The position numbers were made by a program, and so were the translations under genes. From Natroniella sulfidigena (GTDB lineage: Bacteria; Bacillota; Halanaerobiia; Halobacteroidales; Halobacteroidaceae), in contig NZ_JALKBY010000017.1 in the NCBI RefSeq assembly GCF_023223645.1, positions 1 to 64,000 on the forward strand: 64,000 bases of DNA, given 5' to 3'. How positions within the stretch are numbered: the first letter of the stretch is position 1; each line of letters starts with the position of its first letter. Shown piece by piece: positions 60,198-64,000 of the stretch. A model generated the notes under the pieces. That model was not told where the DNA came from. It did no database searches and saw only the letters and a program-made list of their open reading frames with translations.

Positions 60198-61337
60198 TTA
60201 GATTTTTATCTCATCTTTCATATTTTTAAATCTAACCTCTCCTATTCCCGAAATATTTTTAATCTCTTCAATACTGTTAAATCCACTGCGAGTTTGCCGA
60301 TAATCAATAATATTCTCTGCTATCGCCGGGCCAACTCCAGTTATTTCCTGCAATTTTTCATAATCAGCTGTATTGATACTTATTTTATCAGTCATCTTTT
60401 CTTCCTTTTGATCTGGTTGATAAGGATTATCCTCAATCCAGTAATCAACACCGTCTGTAGAGATAACTACATCGCCCTGATAGTCATTTCTGTAAATATC
60501 TACTTCTGCCCCAGCTAATCTATCAATAACCTCATCGGCAGGATGACCATAACTATTATCTATACCAGATTGAATCACTGCTACCTCTGGATTGACAGCA
60601 GCTAAAAAATCTTGATTCGTCGAAGTAGCAGAACCATGATGGCCTACCTTAAGGATTTGATTTTCAAGATCGTCCATTCTAGTTAAAACCTCTTCTTCTC
60701 CAGCTGCTTCAAGATCCCCAGTAAAGAGAAATCCGACATCATTATACCTTAATTGCCCTACAATAGATTCATCATTCAAATTATCGGTTAACGGCTCAGC
60801 AGGATGAATTATTTCAAAATCTAGCCCCTCTGCTAATCCTACACTCATCCCTGCTCGCCCTACAATAAATTCTATCTCTTCCTCATAAATGGCAGTTAGA
60901 TAATCAGCAAAGGTAATTGTAGTATGCTCCACCCCTGGATCAATAACCTTCTTAACATCAAAGGTCTCAAAAACTTCAATCAACCCTCCAATATGATCAG
61001 CATGAGCATGAGTACCTACCGCTAGATGAATCTTTTCTATATCTAAATCTTTCAAATACTCTACAACCTGTGAACCTGCTGACCTTGTACCAGCATCAAT
61101 CAACATCTTATGTCTGTCATCACCTTCAATCGCCTTAACCAAGATTGCATCGCCTTGCCCAACATCAATAAAGTGGGTTCTAATTTCTCCGTTAAACTCT
61201 TGCTCAGCTTCAACATGATCATCTTCAAACTCAATATCATCTTGTTGAGCAAATACCTCTTTTTCATTATTACAAGCAGAAATAAAACTGACTAGAGCAA
61301 TAATTGCAATTAATAAAACTATTTTTTTGTTTTTCAT
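60198..61337 (-). CDS. Lipoprotein with ComEC-like metallo-beta-lactamase and helix-hairpin-helix domains
   Basis: 379 residues. Lipoprotein signal with lipobox SFISACN (Cys22). Residues 50-305 are the metallo-beta-lactamase domain found at the C-terminus of ComEC (FIDVGQGDAILVK; VGTHAHADHIGGL; LLFTGD-like FLFTGDLEAAGEEE; VGHHGSATST). Residues 318-379 are a ComEA-type HhH pair (ISINTADYEKLQEITGVGPAIAENIIDYR ends here; SGIGEVRFKNMK). The protein should be anchored outside the cytoplasmic membrane and may cut or hold DNA for uptake or nutrition. No comEC or comEA gene is near. Confidence 0.88.
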   Translation of the reverse strand: MKNKKIVLLIAIIALVSFISACNNEKEVFAQQDDIEFEDDHVEAEQEFNGEIRTHFIDVGQGDAILVKAIEGDDRHKMLIDAGTRSAGSQVVEYLKDLDIEKIHLAVGTHAHADHIGGLIEVFETFDVKKVIDPGVEHTTITFADYLTAIYEEEIEFIVGRAGMSVGLAEGLDFEIIHPAEPLTDNLNDESIVGQLRYNDVGFLFTGDLEAAGEEEVLTRMDDLENQILKVGHHGSATSTNQDFLAAVNPEVAVIQSGIDNSYGHPADEVIDRLAGAEVDIYRNDYQGDVVISTDGVDYWIEDNPYQPDQKEEKMTDKISINTADYEKLQEITGVGPAIAENIIDYRQTRSGFNSIEEIKNISGIGEVRFKNMKDEIKI

Positions 61338-61399
61338 CTTTTATCTCCTTACTAAAATAGATTGTATTTCATTTCATTCTACATCATTGGCTAACTAAT

Positions 61400-61436
61400 G
61401 TAAAATCATGCCCGTCAATTTAATGCATGATTTTAC
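61400..61436. repeat. 11-bp inverted repeat
   Basis: GTAAAATCATG (61400-61410) and CATGATTTTAC (61426-61436) with a 15-nt loop, without T-run. It precedes the gene remnant at 61450-61677; it could be a regulatory hairpin or the end of a lost element. Confidence 0.5.
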
Positions 61437-61449
61437 AACAATATTGAAC

Positions 61450-61677
61450 TGAATGGTATAAAAACTCTTATGACCTATACCCTGGTCGTAAATTAATTAT
61501 TCTGACTGAAGAGAGAAAAAGAGGAAGTAAATACGGACCAACAGTTATTAATGCCTGTTAATTCAGCTTTCTTTGCTAAGCATAAAGTATATCAAATCGC
61601 AGAAGATAGAGAATATATCTTCGATCTTGCTTATGAAAATAATATCACAAGATGGATTACAAATGATTACAGTTAAT
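61450..61677 (+). pseudogene. Unrecognised gene remnant with frameshift
   Basis: Two consecutive stretches without internal stops read as protein-like sequence: frame one gives WYKNSYDLYPGRKLIILTEE and onwards to a stop at 61558-61560, frame two continues with NSAFFAKHKVYQIAEDREY and ends in ITRWITNDYS before a TAA at 61675-61677. There is no start codon with a ribosome binding site. A C-terminal fragment of a decayed gene is the simplest reading; the family is not recognised. Confidence 0.4.
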
Positions 61678-61690
61678 CAGTAATTTTAAT

Positions 61691-61728
61691 AAAAAACCTC
61701 CCAGTATAATATTATACTGGGAGGTTTT
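61691..61728. terminator. Strong bidirectional terminator
   Basis: AAAAAACCTCCCAGTATAAT pairs with ATTATACTGGGAGGTTTT, an almost perfect stem with T-runs on both sides, between the remnant and the soluble chemoreceptor. Confidence 0.9.
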
Positions 61729-61794
61729 CTATATCCAGAGTAGTTTTAATTCTCATCTAACTAGACAATTAAACTATCTTCTTAATCTTTAACT

Positions 61795-62631
61795 TTATTC
61801 AGAAAATAATCTAGCCGCCATATTATTTAATTTTTCTGCCATTCCACTAAGTTCTTCAACACTAACAGTAATTTCTTCCATAGCCGCACTCTGTTCTTGA
61901 AAATGACCATCATTAGTTTGAATCGCTTCAACAATTCCTCCCACTCTATTATCTATATGTTCAAGGTAGTCAGTAATTTCCTTAACCGATTTTTCACTAC
62001 GATTAGCCAGTTTTTGAATTTCTTCAGCAACAACCTTAAAACCTTGACCTGATTTTCCAGCTCTAGTTGCTTCTATAGAAGCATTAAGACCTAATAAGTT
62101 TGTTTTTCGACTTATATCTTTAATGATTTTTAAGATCTCATCAATATTTGTTAATAAATTTTTAGCCTTATCTGCCTCTTCAACCATCTTTGAAAAATCA
62201 TCAGCTAAATCTTCTGTATTAACAGTAACCTGCTGAGTACTCGCACTAGTCTGCTGCATAGCACTAGCCAATTCATTAGAAATTCGTTGCAACTTCTCTT
62301 CCATCTCTGCTTTCTCAGTTACATCAATAGCATAGCCAAAACCACCAATCACATTACCATCATCATCATGGATTGGAGCTCCTGTAGCCATAAATGGTAT
62401 CCCATAAACTTCTTTTGGAACAAAGGTCTGTATTGTTCTATTCTCCTTCATTGCGGACGAAATAGCATCATCACCAATTGGCATCCCCACCTCTATACCT
62501 ACATCAATCCTTTCTCCAGAACAATAAGCAATAAATTTCTCAGTATCAGTTACTCCTACTGCACAATCTTCAACCATTGCTGCTGCTAAAAATGGTGTCA
62601 CATCCACAAAAGACCTTAATCTGTTATGCAT
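61795..62631 (-). CDS. Soluble methyl-accepting chemotaxis protein with PAS-like sensor
   Basis: 278 residues, no membrane segment. Residues 1-115 form a small sensor domain ([41 protein letters not shown]) that ends like a PAS domain in [12 protein letters not shown]. The signalling domain carries [17 protein letters not shown] at the tip, a Thr variant of the usual EAAR. It is short and lacks methylation-helix length, as in other cytoplasmic receptors of this family. AAGGAGGATT precedes the ATG. Confidence 0.88.
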   Translation of the reverse strand: MHNRLRSFVDVTPFLAAAMVEDCAVGVTDTEKFIAYCSGERIDVGIEVGMPIGDDAISSAMKENRTIQTFVPKEVYGIPFMATGAPIHDDDGNVIGGFGYAIDVTEKAEMEEKLQRISNELASAMQQTSASTQQVTVNTEDLADDFSKMVEEADKAKNLLTNIDEILKIIKDISRKTNLLGLNASIEATRAGKSGQGFKVVAEEIQKLANRSEKSVKEITDYLEHIDNRVGGIVEAIQTNDGHFQEQSAAMEEITVSVEELSGMAEKLNNMAARLFSE

Positions 62632-62783
62632 TATCTAAATCCTCCTTGATTTACAAAAACCACTTTACTAAATACTCCTCCACTATGTACAAATTAATTA
62701 TAACAAAAAATTCTATTTTTTTCTACATAAAAAGACTTTTTGTATTGTTTGAAATATTAAGAATAATTGATTCCTAGCTATAA

Positions 62784-62814
62784 AATATAAAAAAGCCAGA
62801 TCTAGTTAAGACCT
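62784..62814 (-). terminator. Terminator downstream of the decayed barrel gene
   Basis: CAGGTC-TTAACTA-GATCTG (one G-T pair) followed by GCTTTTTT on the minus strand, 28 nt after the barrel stop. Its survival suggests that the region was once a working operon end. Confidence 0.65.
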
Positions 62815-62841
62815 GACTAAAAGAAAAACCATTATAATTAA

Positions 62842-63282
62842 CTAAAATGGATAGCTGAACTTAACCTCTACCATCCTTTGAGGAATTCTGCCTCCAGAAC
62901 CAAACAACTCCCCCTCATCCCCAATAAAGAATCCACCATTGATCTCAAAATCAAGGTTACTAGCAACTTGATTACTATAGCCCGGGGCCAACATCAAACT
63001 TCCATCATCCAAACTATAAGTAGTATTCAATTGCAGGCTAGAAAAATCATCCAGTTCATAATTGATCATCCCTACCAATAATCTATTTCTTTCCTCTGTT
63101 TCTAAATCTATTCCACCTAAGAGACTATTAATTATCATCGCTCCATCATCTAAATACTCAAACTGAAAAAAGAGTTGATTGACATCTCTTAGCTGCCAGC
63201 TATAATCACCACCTATTAGATAGACTTGATCGTCACTATCAGGATAATAAGAAACTGCTCCATAGATCCCCTCTCCCATCAA
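62842..63282 (-). pseudogene. C-terminal fragment of an outer-membrane beta-barrel protein
   Basis: About 146 residues of alternating strands (QVYLIGGDYSWQLRDVNQLF; LLVGMINYELDDFSSLQL; NLDFEINGGFFIGDEGE) ending in VEVKFSYPF with terminal Phe. No signal peptide. The frame opens at a TTG right at the point where the permease fragment's homology ends, and overlaps that fragment in another frame. This is the 3' end of a larger gene joined by deletion to the permease remnant. Confidence 0.75.
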
Positions 63283-63499
63283 TTCCTACAACTGTAACTG
63301 ACAATTCATCTAGACCATTATTGAGATTAGCAAGAAATCTAACCTGTGATGTATAAGCTTTCAGATCTGGAATCTGAGCTAAGTCATCTTTTAACTGTTC
63401 ATCGACTGTTATTAAATTATCTAAAGGTAACTCATCTCTTTCCTCCCAATAGTCTTGATTAACCACTTGTAGATGTCCACTCTCAAAATCAATTACATT
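63239..63499 (-). pseudogene. Internal fragment of an FtsX-type permease
   Basis: From 63497 the translation NVIDFESGHLQVVNQDYW and later LNNGLDELSVTVVGIDG matches residues about 51-127 of the intact permease at 6226-7461 (NNVIDFESGHLQLVDDNYW; NNGLDELPITAVGVDG). N-terminal membrane segment and everything after about residue 127 are missing; after VVGIDG the frame runs into out-of-frame barrel sequence and stops. Confidence 0.85.
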
Positions 63500-63589
63500 T
63501 TAAAATAGATCGACTCCCCTTAAAGCAGCCACCTCAACCTTACCTTGCTGATAGATCTTTTCTACCCCTTTCAATTCTAATAAAGCCAT
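63500..63589 (-). pseudogene. N-terminal fragment of a LolD-type ATPase
   Basis: ATG 63589 with GAGGTAGAAAA upstream. MALLELKGVEKIYQQG and then VEVAALRGVDL match the first 28 residues of the intact ATPase at 7468-8154 (MGLLKLEEVEKIYRQG), after which a TAA occurs and permease sequence begins. Walker A and all other motifs are lost. Lies 14 nt after the TetR-type gene. Confidence 0.85.
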
Positions 63590-63603
63590 TTTTCTACCTC
63601 CTC

Positions 63604-64000
63604 TTAGTCACTCTTAATTCCATGTTTAATTAAACTTAAAAGCTTATCAACAAAGACCATCATTTCATTCTCTTCTAAATTTAAAATATCCTCTTCACTA
63701 TCAAGCTGTAACCTCTTTACAAAATAATCTTCTAAAACCGACATATTTAACTTAGTAATTAAGTATGCTGTAAACTCAAGATCAATCTCTGAATCAATCT
63801 CCCCTTTATTAACCCCATCTTTTAACAACTGAATAAAAAATTGTTCACTTCTATCTTTACTCCTATTCATAATCTCTTTTTTGAGCTGATTATCCAGATT
63901 AATAATCCGAAAAGCAATTAACTGCAAACGTGGATTATCCTTACCAAAACGAAAACCAGCTAGATAGATCTCTCTTAATAATTCAAAGAAGTCCAAACTC
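63604..64000 (-). CDS. TetR-family regulator, C-terminal part (5' end outside window)
   Basis: At least 130 residues of helical ligand-binding domain of a TetR/AcrR-type regulator (FFELLREIYLAGFRFGKDNP; RSEQFFIQLLKDGVNKGEID; LEFTAYLITKLNMSVLEDYF). The DNA-binding part lies beyond the window edge. The gene is immediately upstream of the decayed ABC genes, so it was probably their regulator. Assignment rests on the overall pattern of the C-terminal domain. Confidence 0.65.
   Translation of the reverse strand, partial: SLDFFELLREIYLAGFRFGKDNPRLQLIAFRIINLDNQLKKEIMNRSKDRSEQFFIQLLKDGVNKGEIDSEIDLEFTAYLITKLNMSVLEDYFVKRLQLDSEEDILNLEENEMMVFVDKLLSLIKHGIKSD

Larger units (their letters stand above)
2801..62992. 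repeat. Highly iterated octamer GGGCCAAC / GTTGGCCC
   Basis: 37 exact copies counted by eye. GGGCCAAC starts at 2897, 3623, 7827, 13503, 18170, 18295, 21534, 24743, 26757, 27541, 30358, 38844, 39143, 43243, 44663, 47830, 49429, 50807, 53405, 53808, 57156, 60328, 62985. GTTGGCCC starts at 2801, 7707, 23582, 24835, 31896, 32723, 33991, 42336, 42382, 44523, 48128, 50453, 52380, 54453. All lie in genes or gene remnants, in different reading frames (for example ELAR, WANK, YGPT). Confidence 0.8.

Noticed and set aside
63239-63466. Small intact gene of 75 codons
   Set aside because: It is an internal fragment of a permease whose reading continues out of frame into a barrel gene; no ribosome binding site.

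Overview
The window is AT-rich and reads as a chromosomal segment of an anaerobic, spore-forming, motile Firmicute that has an outer membrane. The spore side is shown by a gerABC germination operon and a Spo0E-like phosphatase. The diderm side is shown by several signal-peptide proteins ending in beta-barrel-like strands with a terminal aromatic residue, a LolA/LolCDE-like set, and CsgG/FlgT/LPP20-type envelope proteins. This combination fits the Halanaerobiales (Halobacteroidaceae, for example an Orenia-like organism); that placement is inference. No rRNA, tRNA, CRISPR array, phage or intact transposon was seen. Most genes lie on the minus strand.

Layout. 1-4 kb: truncated UspA, DmsB-like Fe-S subunit and an unusual TorD-DmsA fusion. 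4-8 kb: LolA-like protein with two FtsX-type permeases and an ATPase. 8.4-14.7 kb: a complete MurNAc/GlcNAc operon (murQ-murP-mupG-murR-nagA-nagB) whose promoter is overlapped by MurR-like operators. 14.8-24.3 kb: diguanylate cyclase, redox-type small protein plus TDT transporter, an LTA-synthase-family protein with a GDPD, AI-2E transporter, Nudix, PilZ protein, a beta-barrel. 24.6-32.3 kb: cyclodeaminase-family protein, CoA-disulfide reductase/rhodanese with a CsoR/CstR-like operator, two paralogous orphan PAS kinases, a cNMP-binding/DUF2225 protein, HtpX. 32.5-38.3 kb: five consecutive envelope proteins (TPR-CsgG-like, LPP20/FlgP-like, FlgT-like, CsgG-barrel, small barrel). 38-41 kb: nitroreductase, DUF456, GTPase. 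41-50 kb: menaquinone genes menF-D-B-A-E-H plus menC. 51-56 kb: gerABC. 56-63 kb: c-di-GMP-II-type riboswitch ahead of a Spo0E-like gene, two chemoreceptors, HD-GYP phosphodiesterase, MBL-HhH lipoprotein. 62.8-64 kb: decayed copy of an ABC/beta-barrel operon behind a TetR gene.

How it works together. Menaquinone synthesis plus DmsAB suggests anaerobic respiration with an S- or N-oxide-like acceptor. Synthesis (GGDEF), degradation (HD-GYP), a protein receptor (PilZ) and an RNA receptor (riboswitch) for c-di-GMP all occur in 45 kb, and the RNA receptor sits on a sporulation gene, hinting at a link between c-di-GMP and sporulation.

Non-coding signal is the most unusual part. The octamer GGGCCAAC/GTTGGCCC occurs 37 times by my count, on both strands and in several reading frames. 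Intergenic gaps carry a mosaic of repeat families: a roughly 30-bp hairpin module with compensatory stem changes, inverted arms made of iterated 6- to 12-bp words around conserved cores, 12-bp tandem arrays, and a roughly 110-bp element at the 3' ends of three genes.
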